Notes: generated by a model from the sequence alone, not told the origin. Positions 43,278 through 51,727 are shown, counted from the stretch's first letter. The stretch: 64,000 bases of DNA from Flavobacterium selenitireducens (GCF_014748335.1 NZ_JAAVIY010000011.1:23079-87078), one strand, 5' to 3'. Program-made: numbers and translations.

Positions 43278-44087
43278 TCAAAAGAATAGGATCAGAAACA
43301 GGACGCGGTATAAAACCCAGGTCGCACACAATATTTTCGGCAGGCCAAGCAGATCGACGCGCCTGAAATGCTCGATAAACATCGCGCTTGCGACAAGCAG
43401 GAAATAGTTCGTTGAGACGAATTCTCCCAACGTCACGAAACGACTCGCAATAAGCATCGGCAACAACAGCAGCGCTCCCATGAGCGAAACCGTCAACAAA
43501 TGCCCGGCGTAATCGAGCGTCGTCCTGAAGCCTTTGTGAAGCAGGAACAGCGCCTGGAAGAAGATCTGCCCGAAAGCGAGTGTGATTTCGAGGTGAAGGC
43601 CGCTGGTTTTCATTTGCGGAAGCAAACCGGCATAAGCGTTCAGGGTAATCGCCGTGAGGATCGTTGCGAATATAAGATAGCAAACGCGGTAGCGGACATT
43701 GAAGTCCGGAAGACATTGAACGCGCGCCATCGCCATTCTGGTGTTGGGCATGATTACTTTCCGGTTGTATGAAACGAAGCGGTAAAGTTTTTTCAGCAGA
43801 TAATGGACAGGAGCGGTTTTCCCGATTTTTTCCACCAGCGGGAACGAATTTCCAATCACGGCAAGCAGGCTGTCGATGCCGTAAATGGTTTTGCTGTTGG
43901 CGAGGTCGACAAGCGCGATTTCGTTGGCGGCCCGGTCGCGGTCGATAAAAGAACAGGTTTGAAGCGCTGAGTACGGCATTTTTCCGTTTTTGTCGAGCAT
44001 TCCGGTTTTGACGAATGCACTACTGTAAGCCCGGCACAGCGGACAATCTTCGTCATAGATAAGAGTTTGGTTGGTCAAGGTTTTCAC
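43278..44087 (-). CDS. DCC1-like thiol-disulfide oxidoreductase fused to membrane domain
   Basis: 269 residues. The N-terminal DUF393/DCC domain (about 1-125) has the DEDCPLCRAYSS active site with a CPLC dithiol and DRDRAANEIALVD. The C-terminal half has about four membrane helices (about 133-265), an extension that small DCC proteins lack. Likely exchanges thiols near the membrane; the partner is unknown. Confidence 0.88.
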   Translation of the reverse strand: MKTLTNQTLIYDEDCPLCRAYSSAFVKTGMLDKNGKMPYSALQTCSFIDRDRAANEIALVDLANSKTIYGIDSLLAVIGNSFPLVEKIGKTAPVHYLLKKLYRFVSYNRKVIMPNTRMAMARVQCLPDFNVRYRVCYLIFATILTAITLNAYAGLLPQMKTSGLHLEITLAFGQIFFQALFLLHKGFRTTLDYAGHLLTVSLMGALLLLPMLIASRFVTLGEFVSTNYFLLVASAMFIEHFRRVDLLGLPKILCATWVLYRVLFLILFF

Positions 44088-44138
44088 AATGTAAATATTA
44101 AACTTTCAGAAAAAATTGAAACATTTCGGTAAATTTTT

Positions 44139-44894
44139 TTATGCGGTTATACGGATTTTGTTCTGGACGGTAATCGGGGAACCATCTGCGAGGAATACAG
44201 AGACTGGTTCCAGGTTTTTGAGGAAAGCGAACGCAGTTCCGTACACGGATTCGAAATCGACATCTATCGCATAATCGGTAACCTCAAATTGCTGCCAGCG
44301 CGGGTGCGTAACTTCATACTCGAACGTGGTATCGGCATTTTGGCGCGAGTATCCGAAATAATGTTCGGTAATGAATTCAGTTTCCGAGCCTTCCAAAATG
44401 GGAGTTGCAGTTTTTTTGGTGTCGACCGAAAAGGTGTTCCATTTGCCGCCTTTTTTCCATCCGAACGAATAATTCATCGCAGCATCGGATTCCAAAAAAC
44501 GATGCGTCATCGGAAGCCGCTCGTATTTCTCTTTATAAAATGTATTCGCGATAAAAGCAATTGCCGTGCGCGGCACGATCTCCTTGACGAACACGACGCC
44601 CCGCTTCCAGTTCGTGCCGTCAAAACGCTTTACATAAAACCGGATGTTGACTTCTTCAAAATTTACATGGCCCGGAATTTTCACGCCAAAAACCTGGGTT
44701 TCGAGAAACAGGAAAGCGACGAGGCTCAGGTAGCATTTGCCGTTCCACAAGTCGAGCTCGGTTCCGGCAGGCAAATAGGGAAGCAGCACTTCGGGACGAA
44801 CCTCGTAATTGGCGAACGCCAGATGACGCCACTGCGCATCGAGAAATCGCTTGGGTTGCTGGCTTTTTTTAAAGTAAGGGAAAAATCGGGTCAT
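44139..44894 (-). CDS. DUF2071 (YqjF-like) protein
   Basis: 251 residues with the DUF2071 pattern: AQWRHLAFANYEVRPEVLLPYLPAGTELDLW, SLVAFLFLETQVFGVKIPGH, and FEEVNIRFYVKR. The acetoacetate-decarboxylase-like beta-barrel suggests a small-molecule-binding or hydrolytic role, not defined. Second gene of the GbsR-led operon. Confidence 0.9.
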   Translation of the reverse strand: MTRFFPYFKKSQQPKRFLDAQWRHLAFANYEVRPEVLLPYLPAGTELDLWNGKCYLSLVAFLFLETQVFGVKIPGHVNFEEVNIRFYVKRFDGTNWKRGVVFVKEIVPRTAIAFIANTFYKEKYERLPMTHRFLESDAAMNYSFGWKKGGKWNTFSVDTKKTATPILEGSETEFITEHYFGYSRQNADTTFEYEVTHPRWQQFEVTDYAIDVDFESVYGTAFAFLKNLEPVSVFLADGSPITVQNKIRITA

Positions 44895-44927
44895 ATTAAT
44901 ATTCGAAAATGTTGGAGCGTCAATTTT

Positions 44928-45431
44928 TTATCGCATAATCTTCAAAACCAGCTGGGCCAGCCAATTGTCTTTGTACTCGGTTGCTTTTTCGAGCATGTTG
45001 TCGGCCTTGGAAACGAAGTCGTATAATTTCCCGGTTTGTTCGGTAAAATACTTCTTCTCCGACGACGCCCCGGGATCGATCGACGAGACGTCCTTCAACA
45101 CCTTCAACGCCGGCTTTATCTCGCGCTTGCTGCGTTCCCGGGCAATTTTGACGGCGAGTTCGTCCAGATCCTTTTCCCCATAAAAATACTCTTTGCGTTC
45201 GCCTGGCTTAAATTCTTTGTGCACGATGCCCCAATCCATGAGTCCGCGAAGGTTCATACTGGCATTGCCGCGCGATATCGAAAGATCCTCCATGATTTCT
45301 TCCATCGAAAGCGAGTCGGGAGAGATCATAAGCAATGCGTGAATCTGGGCCATCGTCCTGTTTATGCCCCATTGCGAACCGAGTGCGCCCCAGGAGTCAA
45401 TAAATCTTCGTTTTGCTTGTTCAAGTTCCAT
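44928..45431 (-). CDS. GbsR/MarR-family transcriptional regulator
   Basis: 167 residues. Winged HTH at about 25-95 (MEEIMEDLSISRGNASMNLRGLMDWGIVHKEFKPGERKEYFYGEKDLDEL) with the GbsR-type GxRKEYF wing, followed by a helical C-terminal dimer segment. First gene of the operon with DUF2071, DCC, TIGR01777, membrane protein and SRPBCC genes, so probably autoregulates it. A strong promoter ends 4 bases from the ATG, predicting a leaderless mRNA. Confidence 0.93.
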   Translation of the reverse strand: MELEQAKRRFIDSWGALGSQWGINRTMAQIHALLMISPDSLSMEEIMEDLSISRGNASMNLRGLMDWGIVHKEFKPGERKEYFYGEKDLDELAVKIARERSKREIKPALKVLKDVSSIDPGASSEKKYFTEQTGKLYDFVSKADNMLEKATEYKDNWLAQLVLKIMR

Positions 45432-45435
45432 ATCC

Positions 45436-45466
45436 CAAATTTAAGAATATATTTTAAACTTTCAAA
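45436..45466 (-). promoter_or_regulatory. Promoter TTTG-N19-TAAATTTG of the GbsR operon
   Basis: Minus strand: TTTG (45463-45466), 19-base spacer, TAAATTTG (45436-45443). Only 4 bases separate it from the ATG. Confidence 0.75.
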
Positions 45467-45566
45467 TATTTCTGAAACTTTATTCTGTAACAAAATAAAA
45501 TCACTATAATTAGGTATTGGCTCGTTGGGAAAGGTTCGCCAAATTTGGATTTCAAAATCTGTTGTT

Positions 45567-45941
45567 ATGAGTGCCTTGTTGGTAACATCCATGTTTTCAA
45601 CCCAGCCGTGGGTCACGGTAGGCGTTTTCGTTATGGCGGGAATGTTGGGAGGATTCGTGGGCTATCTCATGAACAACGTCGCGATCAAATGGAGAAAAGT
45701 TGAGTTTTTGAAGAGCTTGCTGTTCGGCGTTTGCGTATCGGGTGCCGGCGTGTTGCTTTTGACGATGCTTTATTCGGAATTGTTCATCCCATCAGGTCAG
45801 GACTTACTCAATCTAATGTTGGCAGGTTGCATCTGCTTTATGCTGTCGGTCGTCATCTTGATGTTCGGCTACCACTTTATAATGCGTGCCACGTCTTGGC
45901 GCAAGCCGCAATCTTCTCAGGGTCAGGCGGCCGTTAGATAA
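45567..45941 (+). CDS. Small three-helix membrane protein, paralog of the one at 41075
   Basis: 124 residues from ATG 45567. A TTG further upstream (45525) is possible but less likely. Helices at about 17-38, 52-72 and 82-104. Shares GMLGGFVGYLM and KSLLFGV with the 41075 protein. It lies divergently next to the GbsR operon, while the other copy lies at the operon's far end. Converges with the PAS-LuxR gene (8-base overlap). Function unknown. Confidence 0.75.
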   Translation: MSALLVTSMFSTQPWVTVGVFVMAGMLGGFVGYLMNNVAIKWRKVEFLKSLLFGVCVSGAGVLLLTMLYSELFIPSGQDLLNLMLAGCICFMLSVVILMFGYHFIMRATSWRKPQSSQGQAAVR

Positions 45942-46698
45942 GTCCTTCGGTTACGATTTTTATCGCGAGTTCGATGGTATTTTTGGTGTTGGTTTTAGCC
46001 AGGATATTTTTTCGATGCGTGTTTACCGTGTGCTTGCTGATAAAAAGCTTGTCGGCGATTTCCTGGCTTTGCTCGCCTTTGAGGATGTGCAATAAGATCT
46101 CCCGCTCCCTCGGCGTAAAAAGTTCTGTTGAGGGTTTATAGATTTCCTTTGGCTTGACGTCTATGTAAGAAGGTTCGCCGTCGAGTCCGATGAACGAAAG
46201 GATCGACTCGTTGTTCTTTTTGAGATGGGAGATGTCCGTGTGGACGCCGAACGTATACAACAAGTTATTGCTTTCGTCATATTTCAGGGATACGACCTGT
46301 TGCAAAATCCGTTTGTACAGACCCGAAGACGTCCGAAGCCTAAAGTCATAACTCATCTTGTATTTCGGTAGCTTTTCGTTGTCGAGGCTTTTGGCAAAAT
46401 CGATCATGGCCGCCTCGTGATTCAGGAAAACAGGTTGGTCGTCAGGATGGATCAGTGACATAATAAACGGGATGGAAACCTGTTCGACAGGAAAACCCAA
46501 AACCTTTTCGACACCCTTGCTAAGGAACTTAAACTCGAGGTTTTTGATGTCAAACACGTAGTAATAATACTCTCCGACGTGAAAGATGTCGAACATTTTC
46601 CGGTGCACGGCCAAGTCGAAGTCATGGTTGTCAACCGAGACATCGCGGGTGATGTTATCCCAAACCTTTTGCGCTTCACTGTAAAATGATAAACCCAT
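45934..46698 (-). CDS. PAS-domain LuxR-type transcriptional regulator
   Basis: 254 residues. N-terminal PAS-like sensor (about 30-165; FHVGEYYYYVFDIKNLEFKFLSKGVEKVLGF and LIHPDDQPVF), then a LuxR/GerE HTH (about 190-250; FTPREREILLHILKGEQSQEIADKLFISKHTVNTHRKNILAKT). No receiver Asp, so it likely senses a ligand directly or takes input through PAS. -7 box TATCTTTG at 46735-46742. Confidence 0.92.
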   Translation of the reverse strand: MGLSFYSEAQKVWDNITRDVSVDNHDFDLAVHRKMFDIFHVGEYYYYVFDIKNLEFKFLSKGVEKVLGFPVEQVSIPFIMSLIHPDDQPVFLNHEAAMIDFAKSLDNEKLPKYKMSYDFRLRTSSGLYKRILQQVVSLKYDESNNLLYTFGVHTDISHLKKNNESILSFIGLDGEPSYIDVKPKEIYKPSTELFTPREREILLHILKGEQSQEIADKLFISKHTVNTHRKNILAKTNTKNTIELAIKIVTEGLI

Positions 46699-46734
46699 AC
46701 AACTGACTTTTGGAGGCGTGCCGCGTCATTTTTT

Positions 46735-46742
46735 CAAAGATA
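46735..46742 (-). promoter_or_regulatory. -7 element TATCTTTG of the PAS-LuxR gene
   Basis: Perfect TAnnTTTG on the minus strand, 36 bases before the ATG. The -33 box is not convincing. Confidence 0.45.
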
Positions 46743-46838
46743 CGGCGGCAAAATTCTTTGGGAATGAGGAAAACCGTAAAATCCGATTTAAACATTCGAT
46801 AAACCTGCCGCCGGCAATAAAATTCATGACAATCGGAC

Positions 46839-48866
46839 CTACAGCAACCCGGCCCGTCTCAACAGTGCGTCGGGTTTCGGCTCCTTTCCGCGGAAGCGCT
46901 TGTACAGCGTCATCGGATGTTCCGTTCCACCTTTCGACAATACGTTTTCCTTGAACTTCTGGGCCACTTCCGAATTAAAGATTCCCTGTTCCTTAAAATA
47001 TTCGAAAGCATCGGCATCGAGCACTTCAGCCCATTTATAACTGTAGTAGCCCGAGGAATATCCGCCTTGGAAAATATGGGAAAACGACGTACTCATGGCA
47101 TTTTCGGCCACGTCAGGGAACAATTGGGTGGTGGCAAATTGTTCGGTTTCAAATGCTTTCAGGTTGGTAATCGCCGTCGGGTCCTGTCCGTGCCATCCCA
47201 TGTCCAAAAGCCCGAAACTCAACTGTCGCAGCGTCGCCATTCCTTCCTGGAAACTCGCAGATTCCTTGATTTTTGAAATGAATTCCTGTGGAATGACTTC
47301 TCCTGTCTGATAATGGTGCGCAAACAATGCCAAGGCTTCGGGTTCGTAACACCAGTTTTCGAAAATCTGGCTTGGCAATTCCACGAAATCCCAATATACC
47401 GAAGTTCCCGATAGATTCGGATACGTCGTATCGGCCAACATGCCGTGGAGCGCGTGACCGAATTCATGAAAGAGCGTCGTGACTTCATTGAATGTCAAAA
47501 GGGACGGCTTGGTCTCGGTCGGTTTTGTGAAATTGCACACAATCGAAACGTGAGGCCTTTCGTTTTGGCCGCCGATGATGAACTGCGATTTGAACGAAGT
47601 CATCCACGCACCGTTCCGCTTGCCCTTGCGGGGAAAGAAATCGGCGTAAAAAATGGAAACAAGCCGTCCTGTCGCGTCTTTGACTTCGTACGTGACGACA
47701 TCTCGGTGGTATTTGTCGATATCGTTGATTTCGACGAACGTCAATCCGAACAATTTGTTGGCCACGGTGAATGCGCCTTGCAACACATTTTCGAGCTTGA
47801 AATACGGCTTGAGCTTTTCATCGTCAAGCGAGAAAAGTTCCTGCTTGAGTTTTTCGGAATAATAGGCGCCATCCCATTTTTCGAGTATTTCTATCCCGTC
47901 CTTTTCTTTGGCGAATTGGGAAAGTTGCTTGAATTCGCGTTCGGCGGCAGGACGTGCTTTTGCCAGCAGTTCTTCGAGAAACGTCCTGACTTTTGCAGGA
48001 TTTTCGGCCATGCGTTCTTCGAGCACGAAATGAGCGTGCGTCTCGTAGCCCAGCAACTTGGCGCGTTCGAAACGCAGTTTGGCTATTTTAAGGACGATTT
48101 GCTGGTTGTCGAGTTCGTTGTTCTGGAAACCTTTCGAGCCAAAGGCGATCGCCAGTTTTTTACGCAGTTCGCGCTTGTCCGAGTACGTCATGAACGGAAC
48201 ATAGCTCGGATAATCCAGTGTGAAAACCCATCCTTGTTTCTCCACGCTTTTTGCGGTCTCGGCTGCGGCCTCTATGACGCCTTCGGGCAATCCGGACAGA
48301 TCGCTTTCGTCCGTGATATGCAGTTGGTATGCATGGGTTTCGGACAACACATTCTCTCCGAATTCAAGGCTGAGGCGCGACAATTCTTTGTCGATCTCGC
48401 GCAGTTCGTTCTTTTTTTCTTCGGGCAGGTTCGCACCGTTTCGCGAAAAACTTTTGTATTGTTTATCGAGCAATGTGGCCTGCTCCGCATTGAGGTGGAG
48501 TTCATCTTTCTGCTCCCAAACCGATTTGACGCGTGCAAAAAGTGCGGCGTTCAGGCGAACATCGTTGCCAAATTCGCTAAGCAAAGGCGACACTTCCTGG
48601 GCGATCTGCTGGATTTCGTCGTTCGTCTCTGCCGAGTGCAGGTTGAAAAAAATGTTCGAGATGCGGTCGAGCCGGTCACCCGAGAAAGAAAGTGCTTCGA
48701 TCGTATTTTCGAAGGTAGGCGCTGCGGGATTCGAGGTGATGTCGTCGATTTCTTTTTTAGCCGATGCGATTCCATCTTTGAAAGCCGGGAGAAAATCCTC
48801 GTTCTTGATTTTGGAAAAAGGCGCGGTATCGTGTTTCGTGGTGAATTTTTGGGAGAGTATATTCAT
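46839..48866 (-). CDS. M3-family metallopeptidase (oligopeptidase A / Dcp type)
   Basis: 675 residues from ATG 48866 (MNILSQKFTTKHDTAPFSKI); an ATG 12 bases earlier adds four residues encoded partly in repeat DNA. The zinc site HEFGH is at about 467-471 (TLFHEFGHALHGML), with the downstream Glu in a helix of the thermolysin-like core. Cleaves short peptides in the cytosol; no signal peptide is seen. It faces purE across a repeat. Confidence 0.93.
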   Translation of the reverse strand: MNILSQKFTTKHDTAPFSKIKNEDFLPAFKDGIASAKKEIDDITSNPAAPTFENTIEALSFSGDRLDRISNIFFNLHSAETNDEIQQIAQEVSPLLSEFGNDVRLNAALFARVKSVWEQKDELHLNAEQATLLDKQYKSFSRNGANLPEEKKNELREIDKELSRLSLEFGENVLSETHAYQLHITDESDLSGLPEGVIEAAAETAKSVEKQGWVFTLDYPSYVPFMTYSDKRELRKKLAIAFGSKGFQNNELDNQQIVLKIAKLRFERAKLLGYETHAHFVLEERMAENPAKVRTFLEELLAKARPAAEREFKQLSQFAKEKDGIEILEKWDGAYYSEKLKQELFSLDDEKLKPYFKLENVLQGAFTVANKLFGLTFVEINDIDKYHRDVVTYEVKDATGRLVSIFYADFFPRKGKRNGAWMTSFKSQFIIGGQNERPHVSIVCNFTKPTETKPSLLTFNEVTTLFHEFGHALHGMLADTTYPNLSGTSVYWDFVELPSQIFENWCYEPEALALFAHHYQTGEVIPQEFISKIKESASFQEGMATLRQLSFGLLDMGWHGQDPTAITNLKAFETEQFATTQLFPDVAENAMSTSFSHIFQGGYSSGYYSYKWAEVLDADAFEYFKEQGIFNSEVAQKFKENVLSKGGTEHPMTLYKRFRGKEPKPDALLRRAGLL

Positions 48867-48867
48867 T

Positions 48868-48974
48868 GTAATTAGCAAATTAGCGAATGTGACAATTAGC
48901 GAATTTCCGACATACCAAATTCAGCGGCTTCAAGAGCACTCGCTAATTCGCTAATTGCCAAATTCGCTAATAAA
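48868..48974. repeat. TTAGCGAA inverted-repeat element, left of purE
   Basis: Left part has TTAGC(A/G)AA words on the plus strand, right part has TTCGCTAA words, about 45 bases apart, with CAGCGG in the centre. The whole can fold into a long imperfect hairpin. It fills the gap between the M3 peptidase start and the purE stop. Confidence 0.85.
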
Positions 48975-48975
48975 A

Positions 48976-49458
48976 TTATGTGTTTAATTCGTCCGAAGCC
49001 TTAAGCACCGCTTGTTTTAAACCTTCTTTGTAAGCGACGATTTTTTGAAGCACGTCTTTATTGGCGCTTCCGATGATCTGGGCTGCGAGGATTCCCGCGT
49101 TTTTGGCGCCGTTCAACGCCACTGTCGCGACCGGAACACCGCCGGGCATCTGTAAAATCGACAGGACAGAATCCCATCCGTCGATTGAATTGCTCGATTT
49201 CACGGGAACGCCGATAACGGGAAGTGGTGACATCGAAGCGACCATTCCGGGTAAGTGAGCCGCTCCGCCAGCGCCTGCGATCACCACCGAAATACCGCGT
49301 TTGTGCGCATTATTGCTGAAATCGAATAGTTTTTCTGGCGTTCGGTGTGCCGAAACGATGTCTACCTCGGTCTCGATATCGAACTGTTTGAGTATGTCGA
49401 TGGCGTCCTGCATGACCGGAAGGTCGGAAATGGAGCCCATGATGATGGCAACTTTCAT
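48976..49458 (-). CDS. purE: 5-(carboxyamino)imidazole ribonucleotide mutase
   Basis: 160 residues, class I PurE. Converts N5-CAIR to CAIR in de novo purine synthesis. Motifs MGSISDLPVMQDA, VSAHRTPEKL, AGAGGAAHLPGMVAS and GVPVATVALNGAKNAG are all present. It works with purK, 93 bases upstream on the same strand, across a repeat element. Confidence 0.97.
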   Translation of the reverse strand: MKVAIIMGSISDLPVMQDAIDILKQFDIETEVDIVSAHRTPEKLFDFSNNAHKRGISVVIAGAGGAAHLPGMVASMSPLPVIGVPVKSSNSIDGWDSVLSILQMPGGVPVATVALNGAKNAGILAAQIIGSANKDVLQKIVAYKEGLKQAVLKASDELNT

Positions 49459-49562
49459 AATTAGCGAATTAGCAAATTTGACAATTAGCGAATGAACGGC
49501 GAAGTAACGAATCTCAGCGGTATTGCGGCATTCGCTAATTCGCTAATTCCTTCATTCGCTAA
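49459..49562. repeat. TTAGCGAA inverted-repeat element, right of purE
   Basis: Same layout as the left copy: TTAGCGAA-type words, a centre with TCAGCGG, then TTCGCTAA words. Its right end runs into the last codons of purK (from 49552), so the repeat encodes that protein's C-terminal residues and stop. Confidence 0.85.
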
Positions 49563-50709
49563 CTACTTTTATAGTGTTTTTAACCGTTTCCGCGATGCTG
49601 CGCGCCTTGGCCATATCTTCATTTACGATGGTGACGTGGCCCATTTTGCGGAACGGACGCGTTTGTTTCTTCCCGTAAATATGCGGCGTCACACCAGGAA
49701 TATCAAGGATTTGCTCGATGTTTTCATATTTGACGTTACCCGAAAAACCTTCGGCTCCCACGAGATTTACCATGATTCCGGCCAGTTTGCTATTCGTGTT
49801 TCCCAACGGCAAGTCGAGAATCGCGCGGATATGGTTTTCGAATTGGCTCGTATAACTGGCCTCGATCGAGTAATGACCGGAATTGTGCGGACGTGGCGCG
49901 ACCTCGTTGACAAGAATCTCATCGTCCTGGGTTTGGAACATTTCTACGGCAAGCAATCCGACGTGGTCGAACCTCCGGGAAACTTCAAGTGCGACCTGAC
50001 GCGCCTTTTGGGATATTTCCTCCGGAATCCGCGCCGGGCAAATCACATATTCAACCTGATTGGCCTCCGGATGGAATTCCATTTCGACGACAGGATAAGT
50101 CTCGATCGCTCCCGAGGCACTGCGCGAGACGATGACGGCGAGTTCGTTTTTGAACGCGATCATTTCTTCGGATATGCATTCGGCATCGGGCAGACCGTCG
50201 AGATCAGCGGCTTTTCGGATGACTTTTACGCCATTTCCATCGTAACCGAATTCCGCACTTTTCCAAATGAAAGGAAAAGTGACGTCGCGGTCGGACTCCA
50301 AATGACCCTTGAGTTCGGCCAGGGTCGCGAACCTTTTGTAAGGCGCCGTGGGAATGTTATGTCTTGTGTAAAAATCTTTTTGGAAACCTTTGTTCTGGAT
50401 TTGCTTGAGCGTTGTCGGGGAAGGATATACCTTGACGCCTTCTTGTTCGAGCCGTTCCAAGGCCTCGATATTGACCATTTCGATCTCGAAGGTGAGGACG
50501 TCGACTTTTTTGCCAAATTCGTAAACCGTGTCAAAATCGGTCAGGCTGCCTTGGTAGAATTTGTTGCAACCGATCGCACAAGGCGCTTCGTCGCTGGGAT
50601 CGAGTACATAGGTTTGGATGTCAAACTTTCGGGTTTCGTACAAAAGCATCTTGCCGAGCTGGCCGCCTCCGAGAATACCGAGTTTGAAATCGGAAGAGAA
50701 AAAATTCAT
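49552..50709 (-). CDS. purK: 5-(carboxyamino)imidazole ribonucleotide synthase
   Basis: 385 residues, ATP-grasp enzyme carboxylating AIR at N5 with ATP and bicarbonate. GILGGGQLGKMLL at the N-terminus, VDVLTFEIEMVN, FPFIWKSAEFGYDGNGVKV and EVAPRPHNSGHYSIEA fit PurK. Its product is the PurE substrate. -7 box at 50756-50763. The extreme C-terminus (VVSE) is encoded in a repeat word. Confidence 0.96.
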   Translation of the reverse strand: MNFFSSDFKLGILGGGQLGKMLLYETRKFDIQTYVLDPSDEAPCAIGCNKFYQGSLTDFDTVYEFGKKVDVLTFEIEMVNIEALERLEQEGVKVYPSPTTLKQIQNKGFQKDFYTRHNIPTAPYKRFATLAELKGHLESDRDVTFPFIWKSAEFGYDGNGVKVIRKAADLDGLPDAECISEEMIAFKNELAVIVSRSASGAIETYPVVEMEFHPEANQVEYVICPARIPEEISQKARQVALEVSRRFDHVGLLAVEMFQTQDDEILVNEVAPRPHNSGHYSIEASYTSQFENHIRAILDLPLGNTNSKLAGIMVNLVGAEGFSGNVKYENIEQILDIPGVTPHIYGKKQTRPFRKMGHVTIVNEDMAKARSIAETVKNTIKVVSE

Positions 50710-50755
50710 GATAGTTGTGTTGGTTGCGTCAGTAAGCCTTTCGGCCCCATGTGCA

Positions 50756-50763
50756 CAAAGATA
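50756..50763 (-). promoter_or_regulatory. -7 element TATCTTTG of purK
   Basis: Perfect TAnnTTTG on the minus strand, 46 bases before the purK ATG. Confidence 0.45.
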
Positions 50764-50850
50764 ACTTTTAAAACCGAAAAGCAGATCGGCCCAATGCGTC
50801 CAAACGGTTATTTTTTAGGATGCAAATGCGGTGGCCGGATCGCGCGCCAA

Positions 50851-50880
50851 AATAAAAAAGGACGGTTTTGGGCCGTCCTT
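50851..50880 (-). terminator. Rho-independent terminator
   Basis: 8-bp stem aaggacgg / ccgtcctt with a 7-base loop. On the minus strand it runs into a T tract just after the lipoprotein gene. Confidence 0.88.
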
Positions 50881-50892
50881 ACTTGGTTCTGA

Positions 50893-51291
50893 TTATTCCG
50901 TCACGTTCGCATTGACGGTTGCCGCTCCGGTTACGCCGGCGCTTACCGTTCCTTCTTCGGAGTCGGCCAGCTCGCCGTCTACGAAAACTTTGAGCGTGTA
51001 AGTTTGCGTGGCCTGCGAATCATTGTCAAACTGGACCGATGCCGCCGCGGCAAAAGGCGCCTCGACACGTATCGTCTTGCCCCATTCAAGGTTCACCGCT
51101 TCAAGCGCAACCGTACGCATACTTCCGTCGCGATCCCTGAAGGTAATCGACTGGATCATTTCAGAAGAGGTGAAAAGGGAATAACGCACCGGTGTTCCGG
51201 AAGGAGAATCGTCCCCGCTACACGATACGAGCGAGGAAACAGCGAACACTACCGCAAAAAATCCGGTAACGATTTTAGATTTGTTTTTCAT
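50893..51291 (-). CDS. Small lipoprotein A of a tandem pair
   Basis: 132 residues. Signal peptide with lipobox LVSC then SGDDSPSGTPVRYSLF. The mature part is a single beta-rich domain with no recognised family. It shares layout and several segments with the next gene (TPVxYxxxxxxxxxxSITF, KxIxVxxPFxAxAxVxFxNxxxA), so the two are tandem paralogs. Terminator follows. Confidence 0.75.
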   Translation of the reverse strand: MKNKSKIVTGFFAVVFAVSSLVSCSGDDSPSGTPVRYSLFTSSEMIQSITFRDRDGSMRTVALEAVNLEWGKTIRVEAPFAAAASVQFDNDSQATQTYTLKVFVDGELADSEEGTVSAGVTGAATVNANVTE

Positions 51292-51336
51292 AGCAATTGA
51301 TTTTAATTAAGGCAAAGATCGAAAAACCGACCGAAT

Positions 51337-51720
51337 TCAGTTCGCTACCGCCGCTGAAATTACCGCCGTCGAATCGGTCATGGCTGTAATCGTGTCTACG
51401 ACAGTCGCCAGGTTTTGGTCGCGGGAGTAGATCTGCATGACGAATTCCGCATCGGAGGCGGTCTGATTGCTGAAGGCGACCGTAGCCGACGCGTTGAACG
51501 GTTTTACAACCCAAATCTTTTGAGTCCAGTTGTCCGCGAGGTCGGATGCGCTTACCTGGGCGGGTTGGCCATTCGCACCCGTGAACGTAATCGAAGTTAC
51601 CTGGTTGGCCCCGGCGAGGATCCGGTATTCGACGGGAGTGCGGTCATTTCCATCCGATTGGTCGCAAGCCGTGAACAATCCGATAAAAAGCAGCAGCGAT
51701 AGATAATATTTGTTGATCAT
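51337..51720 (-). CDS. Small lipoprotein B of a tandem pair
   Basis: 127 residues from ATG 51720 (MINKYYLSLLLFIGLFTACDQSD); the in-frame ATG at 51765 would place extra residues before the signal peptide. Lipobox FTAC. One beta-rich domain related to the neighbouring lipoprotein (TPVEYRIL, VTSITF, KPFNASATVAFSNQ). Role unknown. Seven bases separate it from the upstream gene. Confidence 0.75.
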   Translation of the reverse strand: MINKYYLSLLLFIGLFTACDQSDGNDRTPVEYRILAGANQVTSITFTGANGQPAQVSASDLADNWTQKIWVVKPFNASATVAFSNQTASDAEFVMQIYSRDQNLATVVDTITAMTDSTAVISAAVAN

Positions 51721-51727
51721 TGTTTTC

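Noticed and set aside
47445..48875. 476-codon open frame on the plus strand opposite the M3 peptidase gene
   Set aside because: It mirrors the codon pattern of the conserved peptidase on the other strand and its product has no recognisable family; a shadow frame of GC-rich coding DNA.
48868..49562. Transposon carrying purE as cargo
   Set aside because: No transposase, and purE-purK is a normal operon order; the flanking repeats are better seen as independent insertions.
49492..50892. 466-codon open frame on the plus strand opposite purK
   Set aside because: It begins in repeat DNA and is antisense to a conserved purK; low-complexity Arg/Phe-rich product.
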